Program-made: the position numbers and the translations under genes
From: an uncultured Clostridia bacterium
GTDB taxonomy: Bacteria; Bacillota; Clostridia; Christensenellales; DTU072
Length of the DNA: 64,000 nt
Assembly: GCA_934274515.1 (NCBI GenBank)
Contig: CAKQTC010000003.1
Location: forward strand, 1 to 64,000
Direction: 5' to 3'
Shown here: in pieces, positions 18,615-27,700 of the stretch
Position numbering within the stretch: position 1 is the first letter of the stretch
Layout of the letters: each line of letters starts with the position of its first letter
The notes under the pieces: model-generated
Seen by the model: only the letters and a program-made list of their open reading frames with translations
What the model was told of the DNA's origin: nothing
Databases searched by the model: none

Positions 18615-19796
18615 ATGAGGATATATTTGGATAATTCGGCTACGACGAGTACGGACAAGAGGGTCGTGGAGAGTATGGTTCCATATATGACCGACGTTTA
18701 CGGCAACGCGTCGAGTTTGCACGGGTTCGGAAGAGAAGCCGCGGCTGCGGTGGACGAAGCGAGAGCGAAGATAGCGGCGATATTTAACGCGAAACCGCAA
18801 GAAATATATGTTACGAGCGGCGGAACGGAGAGCGACAACTGGGCGTTGCGCGGCGTTGCGCACGCAAATGCGAAAGACGGAAAACACATTATCACGACCG
18901 CCGTGGAGCATCCTGCGGTAATGCAGACGTGCAAGCAACTTGAAAAGGAAGGGTTTTCTATAACGTATCTTCCGACGGGGACGGACGGAAGAGTAAAAAC
19001 GGAAGACGTCAAAGCGGCGGTAAGAGACGATACGATATTAATTTCGATAATGTTTGCCAACAACGAAACCGGCGCGATAATGCCGATAAAGGAAATCGGC
19101 GCGTTTTGTAAGGAAAACGGTATAATTTTCCATACCGACGCGGTGCAGGCGATAAGCAGTATCAAAATCGACGTAGACGAATACGGTATTGACCTGTTAA
19201 GTTTGTCGGCGCATAAATTCCACGGACCTAAAGGTATAGGCTTGTTATACGTTCGCAACGGCGTTAAAATCGACAGACTTATGTATGGCGGGCACCAAGA
19301 GCGGACGTACAGACCCGGCACGACGAACACCCCGGGCATTGTCGGAATGGCGAAAGCGCTTGAACTTTGCGTTGCCGAAATGGACGAAAATAACGCAAAA
19401 ATCAAGGCAATGCGCGATAGATTTATCGAAAGAGTACAAAAAGAGATACCCGCTTGCAGACTTAACGGCGGAATGGAGTATCGGCTTGTAAGCAACGCGA
19501 ATTTTAGTTTCGACTATATCGAAGGGGAGTCTATATTAATGACGCTCGACCTTAACGGTATAGCGGTGAGCAGCGGGTCCGCGTGCAGTTCGGGCAGTTT
19601 GGAGCCGTCTTACGTTATTATGGCGGCAGGCGCAACTATCGAGGAGGCGCACAGTTCCATAAGATTTAGTTTCGGCAAAGACAATACCATGGAAGAAACG
19701 GAATACGTAGCGGACGTTCTGCGCGATACCATTGAAAAATTGCGTAGTTGGTCGCCGCTTTTCAAAGAAATAAAAGGAGAGAGTACAAATGTATAG
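18615..19796 (+). CDS. nifS: cysteine desulfurase (NifS/IscS-type)
   Basis: PLP enzyme that takes sulfur from cysteine for Fe-S cluster assembly and probably tRNA thiolation. 393 residues: MRIYLDNSATT start typical of the family, PLP lysine K201 in SAHKFHG, and the active-site cysteine C324 in SGSACSSGS (the long mobile-loop, group I type). The start is placed at 18615 after GGAGA; longer readings enter the leader hairpins. It overlaps nifU by 8 bases. Confidence 0.95.
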   Translation: MRIYLDNSATTSTDKRVVESMVPYMTDVYGNASSLHGFGREAAAAVDEARAKIAAIFNAKPQEIYVTSGGTESDNWALRGVAHANAKDGKHIITTAVEHPAVMQTCKQLEKEGFSITYLPTGTDGRVKTEDVKAAVRDDTILISIMFANNETGAIMPIKEIGAFCKENGIIFHTDAVQAISSIKIDVDEYGIDLLSLSAHKFHGPKGIGLLYVRNGVKIDRLMYGGHQERTYRPGTTNTPGIVGMAKALELCVAEMDENNAKIKAMRDRFIERVQKEIPACRLNGGMEYRLVSNANFSFDYIEGESILMTLDLNGIAVSSGSACSSGSLEPSYVIMAAGATIEEAHSSIRFSFGKDNTMEETEYVADVLRDTIEKLRSWSPLFKEIKGESTNV

Positions 19797-20166
19797 TCAA
19801 AAAGTTTTGGATACTTTTGCAAACCCTAAAAACGTAGGGGAGATAGACAACGCGGACGGAGTCGGGACCGTCGGTAATGCAAAATGCGGCGACATAATGC
19901 AGGTTTTTCTTAAAATAAAAGACGACGTCATCGTTGATGCAAAGTTTAAGACGTTCGGTTGTACGGCGGCGATAGCGAGTAGCAGTATGGCGACTGAAAT
20001 GATAAAGGGCAAGACGCTCGACGAGGCGCTTAAATTGAAAAATGCGGATGTAGTGGAGGCACTCGAAGGATTGCCGCCGCAAAAAATTCACTGCTCTGTT
20101 CTTGCCGAAGAGGCGATTGCCGAAGCAATTAAGGATTATCGTGCAAAACAAGCCAAAAACGCGTAA
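19789..20166 (+). CDS. nifU: Fe-S cluster assembly scaffold (NifU/IscU N-terminal type)
   Basis: 125-residue scaffold. The three cluster ligands are C33 (in AKCGD, with D35), C58 and C102. The sequence corresponds to the IscU-like domain alone, as in the Clostridia NifS-NifU pair, without a C-terminal Nfu domain. Overlap with nifS implies coupled synthesis. A terminator follows after 27 bases. Confidence 0.94.
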   Translation: MYSQKVLDTFANPKNVGEIDNADGVGTVGNAKCGDIMQVFLKIKDDVIVDAKFKTFGCTAAIASSSMATEMIKGKTLDEALKLKNADVVEALEGLPPQKIHCSVLAEEAIAEAIKDYRAKQAKNA

Positions 20167-20193
20167 AATTTGATGTTTCTGTACAAAAAACAA

Positions 20194-20222
20194 ACGCTCG
20201 ATTTATTTCGAGCGTCTTTTTT
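20194..20222 (+). terminator. terminator of the nifS-nifU operon
   Basis: ACGCTCGA, loop TTTATT, TCGAGCGT (20194-20215), followed by CTTTTTTT. Confidence 0.92.
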
Positions 20223-20251
20223 TATATCGACATAACATTATTTTTTTATAC

Positions 20252-20284
20252 ACAAAAACTGCTTCGTAGCAACGGAAGCAGTTT
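20252..20284 (-). terminator. terminator of rpmB
   Basis: Read on the minus strand: AAACTGCTTC, 9-base loop, GAAGCAGTTT, then T residues. It sits 33 bases past the rpmB stop. Confidence 0.8.
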
Positions 20285-20316
20285 ATTTTGTCGTGTAAAA
20301 TGAGCGTAACGAACGA

Positions 20317-20505
20317 TTACGCGTCTTTCTTTTCCGTTCTAAGGCAACGGGTGCAGACGTATTCGTAACTTACTCTGCCGTTTTCGTCAACTCTTTTAAC
20401 TTTATGAACGTTGGCTTTCCAACTTCTTCTGGTCTTTATATTACTATGGCTTACTTTATTTCCGCTTATCTGCGCTTTGCCGCATACACTGCAAACTCTG
20501 CTCAT
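20317..20505 (-). CDS. rpmB: 50S ribosomal protein L28
   Basis: 62 residues, the zinc-binding form of L28: C5/C8 (CSVCGK) and C51/C54 (CTRCLR). The start is preceded by AGGAGGTG. Divergent from the YloU/FakA cluster, as in many Bacillota. It has its own perfect-spaced promoter and terminator. Confidence 0.97.
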   Translation of the reverse strand: MSRVCSVCGKAQISGNKVSHSNIKTRRSWKANVHKVKRVDENGRVSYEYVCTRCLRTEKKDA

Positions 20506-20535
20506 TTAGCACCTCCTATTGAATAAACGCAATTC

Positions 20536-20564
20536 ATTATACAACGCTTTAACCTAAATAGCAA
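20536..20564 (-). promoter_or_regulatory. rpmB promoter
   Basis: On the minus strand TTGCTA (20559-20564), a 17-base spacer and perfect TATAAT (20536-20541). Confidence 0.85.
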
Positions 20565-20592
20565 ATGATTTTTTACATTTTTTCTAAATTAC

Positions 20593-20621
20593 TTGCAAAA
20601 TTTCGAGCAATATATTATCAT
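20593..20621 (+). promoter_or_regulatory. probable promoter of the yloU-fakA-recG operon
   Basis: TTGCAA (20593-20598), a 17-base spacer and TATCAT (20616-20621). The AT-rich run that follows offers alternative -10 boxes, so the exact one is uncertain. Confidence 0.45.
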
Positions 20622-20663
20622 TAATATAGTGCGACGCCGTGCAGGCGAAGCAAGGGAGAAGAA

Positions 20664-21014
20664 ATGGCATTACAGACCAGCAACATATACGGAAACATAG
20701 TCGTTTCGGACGAAGCGGTTGCTTTGGTTATCAAAAAAGTCGCGGTTGAGTGTTACGGCGTATCCGAGTTGGTTAGCCGTCGTTTAAGCGACAGCGTTTT
20801 GATGCTGTTTAATAAAGAACCCGTATCCAAAGGCATAAAGTTGGTGACTTTGGACAACAGAATTTTTATAGATATATACTGCTTGATAGCAGACGGAGTC
20901 AACGTAGACGCGGTTGTGGCGAGCCTTAAATCGTCGGTAATTTATCACGTGGAGCATTTTACCGGAATGAGAGTAAAACAAGTAGACGTACACGTGGTCG
21001 GAATGCGATTATAA
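20664..21014 (+). CDS. Asp23/Gls24 family envelope-stress-like protein (YloU)
   Basis: 116 residues, the short Asp23/DUF322 form encoded next to fakA in most Bacillota. Landmarks: NIYGNIVVSDEAVALVIKKVAVECYGV at the start (read in two pieces) and a C-terminal half ending VDVHVVGMRL. Relatives are membrane-associated and linked to cell-envelope homeostasis; the precise role is unknown. The start follows GGGAG. Confidence 0.9.
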   Translation: MALQTSNIYGNIVVSDEAVALVIKKVAVECYGVSELVSRRLSDSVLMLFNKEPVSKGIKLVTLDNRIFIDIYCLIADGVNVDAVVASLKSSVIYHVEHFTGMRVKQVDVHVVGMRL

Positions 21015-21049
21015 GGCGTTGACTTATATGGAGAGGAACGAATAAAAAT

Positions 21050-22681
21050 ATGATTACAGTATTGACTGCTGCACAGTTGCTCGATATTTTTAAGGGCGCG
21101 AAGCAAAATTTGCTTTTGAACAAAGCATATGTGGACGAACTTAACGTTTTCCCCGTGCCGGACGGCGATACGGGTACTAATATGGGGCTTACGATTACGT
21201 CCACGGTGAACGAGGCGGCGGAAAAAGACCTTACGAACGTCCCCGAGATAATTACCGCAATGGCGAAAGGCGCACTTAAAGGCGCAAGGGGCAACAGCGG
21301 CGTTATTTTAAGTCAGATAGTTAAGGGAATGAGCGACGTAATTGCCGAAGCGAAAATCCTTAACACGAAAACATTTGCAAAAGCCCTTCAACAGGGAGCG
21401 AACAAAGCGTACGAAGCGGTTACTCATCCGAAAGAAGGCACTATACTTACCGTAATTCGCGTGGTTGGCGCATTTGCGGTTAAAATTGCGGCAAGAACTT
21501 CCGATTATATAGAATTTTTTGAAAAAATCTTAGATAAAGGCAATAAAACTTTGGCGGACACGCCAAAACTTCTTCCCGTGCTTGCGAAAGCGGGCGTCGT
21601 GGATAGCGGCGGACAGGGGCTTATGTTCATTTTGCAAGGTATGTACAACGTCCTTGCGGGAATACCGATGGAAGAAATCGCCGCAGAACAACAAACCAAG
21701 TCGAATAATACGCTGCAAAGTATCGATGACGATATACACGACCCTGACAATATTCAATTTGCTTACTGTACGGAATTTTTTATCATCAACCTTAAAAAAC
21801 AAACGACGCTAGCGGATATAGACAAGTTCCGCGATAAACTTATGAAAATAGGCGATTGCGTGCTTGTAATCGGCGATTTGGAAATGGTTAAAGTTCACGT
21901 CCATACGAACTCGCCCGATAAGGCGCTCGGTTATGCGTTGCAATTAGGCGAACTTAATCTTCCCAAAATCGAAAATATGCTCGAACAAAGCCGTAAAATT
22001 CACGCGAAGAAAAAGCGCGAAAGAAAACCGATAGGTATGCTTGCGATAAGTTGCGGCGAGGGGTTCTGTAAATTGTTCAAAGAATTTAACGCGGACGAAG
22101 TACTCGAAGGCGGACAAACGATGAACCCGAGCGTAGAAGACATCATCGAAAAAGTCAAAGAAGTAAACGCCGACAACGTTTTCGTTTTGCCGAACAATAA
22201 AAACATAGTTCTTGCTTGCGAGCAGGCGGTAAAAGAACTAAACGATTGCAATTTGATAATAATTCCTACGACAAACGTGTCGCAGGGGATAGCGGCGGCG
22301 ATAGCGTACACGCCCGATACCGAACCGGAATACATAAAGGACGCAATGACTACTGCGGCGAAAGCGGTGGAATGTATACAGATCACCCATTCGGTCAGGG
22401 ATACCGAAATAGACGGATTTACGTTGAAAAACGGTGATATTATCGCATTACGCGACGGAGTTGTGGCGAAAGGAACCGACCCGAACGAAGTCGCGATGGA
22501 AGCGCTTGCGACTTTTGATAAAGACAGCATATGCGTAATCACTATATTCAACGGAGAAGGAGTTTCGGACGAAAAAGCGGAAGAATTGCAAGAAAAAGTA
22601 ACGAAAGAATTCCCCGACAGCGACGTCGTGCTTTATAACGGCGGACAACCGCACTACAATTACTTTATTAGCGTGGAATAA
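21050..22681 (+). CDS. fakA: fatty acid kinase catalytic subunit FakA (DAK/YloV family)
   Basis: Phosphorylates fatty acids bound to a FakB (DegV-type) partner, feeding exogenous acyl chains into phospholipids. 543 residues: an N-terminal DhaL domain with the ADP/Mg-binding DGDTGTNM, GNSGVILSQ, and a DSGGQG segment; a middle domain; and a C-terminal DegV-like part ending in NGGQPHYNYFISVE. No fakB lies in this window. It starts 35 bases after yloU and ends 3 bases before recG. Confidence 0.93.
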   Translation: MITVLTAAQLLDIFKGAKQNLLLNKAYVDELNVFPVPDGDTGTNMGLTITSTVNEAAEKDLTNVPEIITAMAKGALKGARGNSGVILSQIVKGMSDVIAEAKILNTKTFAKALQQGANKAYEAVTHPKEGTILTVIRVVGAFAVKIAARTSDYIEFFEKILDKGNKTLADTPKLLPVLAKAGVVDSGGQGLMFILQGMYNVLAGIPMEEIAAEQQTKSNNTLQSIDDDIHDPDNIQFAYCTEFFIINLKKQTTLADIDKFRDKLMKIGDCVLVIGDLEMVKVHVHTNSPDKALGYALQLGELNLPKIENMLEQSRKIHAKKKRERKPIGMLAISCGEGFCKLFKEFNADEVLEGGQTMNPSVEDIIEKVKEVNADNVFVLPNNKNIVLACEQAVKELNDCNLIIIPTTNVSQGIAAAIAYTPDTEPEYIKDAMTTAAKAVECIQITHSVRDTEIDGFTLKNGDIIALRDGVVAKGTDPNEVAMEALATFDKDSICVITIFNGEGVSDEKAEELQEKVTKEFPDSDVVLYNGGQPHYNYFISVE

Positions 22682-22684
22682 CAA

Positions 22685-24655
22685 ATGCTTTCCGACATAA
22701 AAGGAATAGGCGACGTAACGGAAAAGAAACTTCGGGCGCTCGGGATAAACGACGAACGCGACTTGGTGGAACGCACGCCGAAAAGTTATATGGACATGTC
22801 GGTAATCGCCCTTCCGCAAGAAAGCGCGGAGGGTGATTTTTGTTTATTCGAAGCCGAGTTAACCGCCTTGTCGAAACCGTTCAAAAAGGGAAAACTCGAA
22901 ATTTTGAAAGCCGTGGCAAAATGCGAAGAAACGGCGATAAAACTAGTATGGTTTAACAGAAACTATGCAATTAAAATTCTGAAAATCGGAACAAAATATC
23001 GGTTTTACGGAAAGTTAAAAATAGAGAAAAACATTCTATTTTTCTATAATGCGGCATTTGAAGAAATAGGCGAAAAAACCACTTTTTGCGGCATACAACC
23101 GATATACTGGACGCGCGGATTAATTCCGCAAAAAACGTATAGAACCTTCGTTGCCGACGCATTGAAAAAGTATGTTCCCGAAAGCGTAATCGATATAGAA
23201 AACGAGCGCAAATACGGATTAAAGCCTATTTGCGAGGCGTATTCCGAAATACATTTTCCTAAAAATATCAATGTTTCCGCCGCAAGAGAACGCATTGCTA
23301 CGGAAAAAGTAGTTCGTCGTATTTGTGCATTCCGTATTGCACAAAATAGGCAAATTAAGACAAAAACACGAAAATATGACATAAATACTAGTTTTGATGA
23401 GTTATTTTCGCTATTGCCGTTTAGGCTGAACGCGTCACAGCAAAGCGCACTCGACAAGATAGTAAAAGCGTTTTGTTCTGAAAAAAAACTTAATGCGGTA
23501 TTGTGCGGCGACGTAGGCAGCGGCAAAACGGCGGTTGCAGTCGCGGCAATTTATTTTGTCGTTAAAAACGGCTATCGCGCTGCGATTATGGCACCTACGG
23601 AGATACTTGCAAGGCAGCATTATAATTTTATAAAACCGATTTTTTCCGCATTAGGCATAAGTGTTTGTTTTTTGAGTGGAAGCGCAAAAAACGCAGAAAA
23701 GAAAGAACTGCATTTTAAGATAAAAAACGGATTTTTTGATGTAATTGTCGGGACGCAGGCATTACTGTTTTGCGGAGAGGAAATTCCGAATTTAGGGTTT
23801 GTCGCGGAGGACGAACAGCATCGTTTCGGCGTCGCGCAAAGAACGGGTCTTATCTCGCGAGGCGAAGCGGTTGACGTACTCACGCTAAGCGCGACGCCTA
23901 TCCCGCGTTCGATGCAACTCGTCGCGTACGGCGAGGTTGAATACGTCACGATAGCCAAGCGGTTTGTCGGGACGGTTTCTACCAAAATAGTGCCGGAAAT
24001 CAAAAGAAAAGGAATGTGGAAGTACGTCGCGGACGAATGCGCCAAGGGAACGCAGGCATACGTCGTCGCACCTAAAATTTACGATGCCGAAGGTGTGGAG
24101 AGCGAATCGGTGGAAGCGCTCGGCGAAGAACTGGCCGAATATTTTCCGTCCGAAAAAATCGGTGTGTTACACGGTAAATTAAAAGCCGCCGACAAGCAAG
24201 CGATACTCGATGGTTTCTATAAAAACGAGATTTCCGTACTCGTATCCACGACTGTTGTCGAAGTAGGCATCGACGTGCCGAACGCGTCGATAATGGTAAT
24301 CACCGACGCAGAAAAGTTCGGCTTGGCTACGTTGCATCAACTTCGCGGACGGGTCGGTCGCGACGGAAGAAAAGCGTACTGCTTTCTTTACACGAAAAAG
24401 CAACCGACAGACGGATTGAGAACTTTATGCGAATGTTCGGACGGATTCGAACTTGCCGAAAAGGATTTTGAAAACCGCGGCGGCGGCGATGTTTTCGGAC
24501 TCGAACAATCGGGTGCGGGCACAATCGACGGTCTTAATCTAAGGGTGCTAAAAATCGCAAAAGACATAGTAGACGGGTTGGATTTATCGAAATCGGAACC
24601 CGTGCTTAAACGCGAAATCGAAAGTTATTCGCTTACGGACGTCAGCCTTACTTAG
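22685..24655 (+). CDS. recG: ATP-dependent DNA helicase RecG
   Basis: Remodels stalled forks and recombination intermediates. 656 residues: an N-terminal helical/OB wedge region, Walker A GDVGSGKT at 275-282, DEQH box (AEDEQHRFG), LSATPIPRS and the C-terminal helicase lobe with GIDVPNA and QLRGRVGR. Slightly shorter than the about 680 residues common in the family, the difference being N-terminal. Terminates an operon with fakA. Confidence 0.96.
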   Translation: MLSDIKGIGDVTEKKLRALGINDERDLVERTPKSYMDMSVIALPQESAEGDFCLFEAELTALSKPFKKGKLEILKAVAKCEETAIKLVWFNRNYAIKILKIGTKYRFYGKLKIEKNILFFYNAAFEEIGEKTTFCGIQPIYWTRGLIPQKTYRTFVADALKKYVPESVIDIENERKYGLKPICEAYSEIHFPKNINVSAARERIATEKVVRRICAFRIAQNRQIKTKTRKYDINTSFDELFSLLPFRLNASQQSALDKIVKAFCSEKKLNAVLCGDVGSGKTAVAVAAIYFVVKNGYRAAIMAPTEILARQHYNFIKPIFSALGISVCFLSGSAKNAEKKELHFKIKNGFFDVIVGTQALLFCGEEIPNLGFVAEDEQHRFGVAQRTGLISRGEAVDVLTLSATPIPRSMQLVAYGEVEYVTIAKRFVGTVSTKIVPEIKRKGMWKYVADECAKGTQAYVVAPKIYDAEGVESESVEALGEELAEYFPSEKIGVLHGKLKAADKQAILDGFYKNEISVLVSTTVVEVGIDVPNASIMVITDAEKFGLATLHQLRGRVGRDGRKAYCFLYTKKQPTDGLRTLCECSDGFELAEKDFENRGGGDVFGLEQSGAGTIDGLNLRVLKIAKDIVDGLDLSKSEPVLKREIESYSLTDVSLT

Positions 24656-24679
24656 CGAGTCGTTCGTTTCGATACGAAA

Positions 24680-24730
24680 AATCGCAGATATAAATCGGTA
24701 TAAACTCGGATTTAGGGCGATTATTTTTTA
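24680..24730 (+). terminator. probable terminator after recG
   Basis: AATCGC (24680-24685) pairs with GCGATT (24717-24722), with an inner AAATC/GATTT pairing, followed by ATTTTTTAG. The bipartite stem makes this less certain than the others. Confidence 0.45.
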
Positions 24731-24738
24731 GTTTAGTC

Positions 24739-24767
24739 TTGATTTTATTTCTAACAAGTGTTATATT
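24739..24767 (+). promoter_or_regulatory. promoter of the giant lipoprotein pair
   Basis: TTGATT (24739-24744), a 17-base spacer and TATATT (24762-24767). An apparent in-frame TTG start at 24739 is the -35 box. An AT-rich near-palindrome (ATATTAATATATATTAATAT) follows the -10. Confidence 0.7.
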
Positions 24768-24798
24768 AATATATATTAATATTTCGCGGAGTATGAAT

Positions 24799-27700
24799 AT
24801 GAAGAAAATCAAGCCGATATTGCTTTTTATAATTTGTTTAAGTATATTGCTCACGGTGTTTGCGTGTACGAACAAACCTACGGTTGACGTAGACGGAAAC
24901 GAAGTGGTGATTGACTTTGCAAAAATATCCGAAGTATCTGTGCTTAATCCCGAACAACTCGAAACCGAGGGTTTTCTTCTTTCCGCTTTTCAATTATCCG
25001 ATATAACCGTTCATATTACATACAACGAAAATAACTCCGTCGATATTCCGTTTTCCGCTACGATGGTAAAGGCGGCAAGCCAAGCGAAACTCGCCGTTGC
25101 AGGCGTGCATACGATAGAATGTACTTACGGAGGGAAATTCGATTTTAGTTTCGTACTCAGACTTTACACGTCGGTAGAAACGAAGTACACGGTTACTTTT
25201 TACGACGAGAACGGAGAAAACGTCGTCGGAACCAGGCATTTGCGCGAAGGCGATAAAGCCACGCCGCCGGATATGCCCACGAAAGAAAACTACACTTTGG
25301 TTGGTTGGAAAAACAAAACGACCGGCGCTATGACGACCGATTTCACGGTAAGAAACAACGTCGCGTTCGTCGCCGTGTATCAACCCGATTTTTACGAAGT
25401 TAAATTCTACTATACGGTGGGCGAAAAAAGCACGCTTATCAAGACGTCAATCGTTGCGCGCGGAGGGAGCGCACTCGACGTTGCGCCCGAAATACCTATC
25501 GTGTCGGGATACAGCAAAGGCAGATGGAGCGACGAAGAAAAGATGAAGTCCGTAGGCGAAAACAATACGGATTTTTATGCCGTTTACGACTCCGATAAAG
25601 TTTTGATTACGTTTTCATACTACAAATACACCGAAGGCGAATATTACGACTACGACGTTTCGTGGAGCGTGGATCTCGCGACGGAAGGCGTTACGCCGCC
25701 GGACGACGCAGGCAGACTTAAAGATAACGTGTTTTTATACTGGTACGTCGAAAGGGACGGCAAAGAAATAAGGACGGAGTTCCCGTATAAAGTTACGGGA
25801 GAAATGAAATTTATCGCAAAATACGTTTCGTTTGCAGACGGAACGCCCGAACTCGAATATAAACTCGACGACGAAGGGGCGGGATATACCGTTGTCGGAC
25901 TGAAAGCGGATAGCGACGCGGAAATAGCGGTTATTCCCAATTATTATTTAGGCTTGCCTGTTAAATCGGTCATGAGCGGAGCGTTTTCGTATACGAGCGT
26001 AAAAAAATTCGCCGTGAGCGCCGACAACAGATATTTCAGAGCAAACGACGGCGCGTTGTATTCGCTTAGTTCCAACGTAGTTACTCTTGCCGCGTATCCC
26101 GTTGCGGACAGAAGAACTAGTTTTGTTCCCGACGCAAAAACCAAGAAAATAGACGCGTACGCGTTTAGAAACGCCGATATTCTCGAAACGATTTCCCTTC
26201 CGTCGGGTATAACGGAAATCGGACGCGGCGCGTTTTCAGAATGTGACAAACTCTCATCGATAATTCTTCCCGATAACGTGGAAACCGTGTCCGCCGAACT
26301 GTTCAAAAACTCTCGTTCGCTCGTTTCGGCGTCGATAGGGAAGAAAGTAAAGAGTATAGGCAACGAGGCGTTTTACGGCGCGTCGTCGCTTACGGGCGTC
26401 GTTTTGCCCGCGTCGCTCACCGAACTCGGCGAAAACGTGTTTGTCGGCTGCGGAGAACTAGCAAGTATAATGGTATCGAGCGAACACTCGATAGTTAATC
26501 CGAGATTTACCGTATCGGGCGGAGCATTGTACGGGTATAAGGAGGGAGGAACAAACCCGTACGCTTGTTTGTACGCATACCCGTCTAAGTATCTCGGCGG
26601 CAACGCGTCGGCGGAGTTTGCGGTACATTCGGATGTTCAAGTCATCAAAAAAGGCGCGCTTTACGGCGCGGCGATAGAAGGAATTTACGTGGGTACGAAA
26701 ACCGTGGAATTCGAAGAATACAGCGTGGTATGCCCGTTGGTGGTTTCGATACGGTTCGGCGCGACGAAAGTCACTATGCCCGAAGAAACGTTCGGAACGA
26801 ACAAACCCGAAGTGATATACGTTACCGACGCGACCGAACTCAACAACAACGGCGACGCGTTCGGGATTCGCGTGGAAAAGTATCCGGGGACGGGTTCTCC
26901 GTATAAGAGTTTTGTCAACGGAGGATTTGCGTACGAAGTAAACGAAACGACTAAAAAAGTCACGATAACGGCTTATAAAGGCAGTTCTGCGGTTTTGGAA
27001 ATACCGAAAAAAATCAACTCGTTTGACGTGGCGGCAATCAAAAGCGGCGTATTTATGAACAATTCTTCGATAAGGGAAGTAGTAATTCCCGATACGCTCG
27101 TAGAAATCGGCGACGACGCTTTCGCACAGTGCAACAACCTTACGAAAGTCACGTTCGGAAAGAATTTGCGCAAAGTGGGAGAAAACGCTTTTGCAAACTG
27201 CGGCAAAGACGTTGAGTTTATAAGCGGCGAAGCGAAAATAATCGAGGTAGGGGAAAACGCTTTCGGGGATTTCAAAAAAACTGCTGACGAAAAAGGCGTG
27301 GTGACGATAGGCGGAGTGGCGGTCGCTTACGTCGGATACGGGAAAACGATAGAGATTTCCGAAAACATTACGATTATAGCGGAACGAGCGTTTGCAAACG
27401 CGCCGTTCGTTTCAAAAATTGATTTTTCCGCCGCAAAGTCATTAATAGAAATCAAGAAAGAGGCGTTTATCGGGTTGGAGGAAATAACCGATATTGCTTT
27501 ACCCGAAAATTTAACTTCAATAGGGGAACGAGCGTTTTACGGGTGCGTAAGGCTGAGCGTAATAAGCGGAATACCGACAAGCGGAGAAATCGGTTCTGCT
27601 GCGTTTGACGAATGCGGAACGGAAAAAAACGCTTGCTGGGACGTAAGAAACGGCGTGCTGAGAAGATACCGCGGAAACGCGAAGACGGTGGTTATTCCGC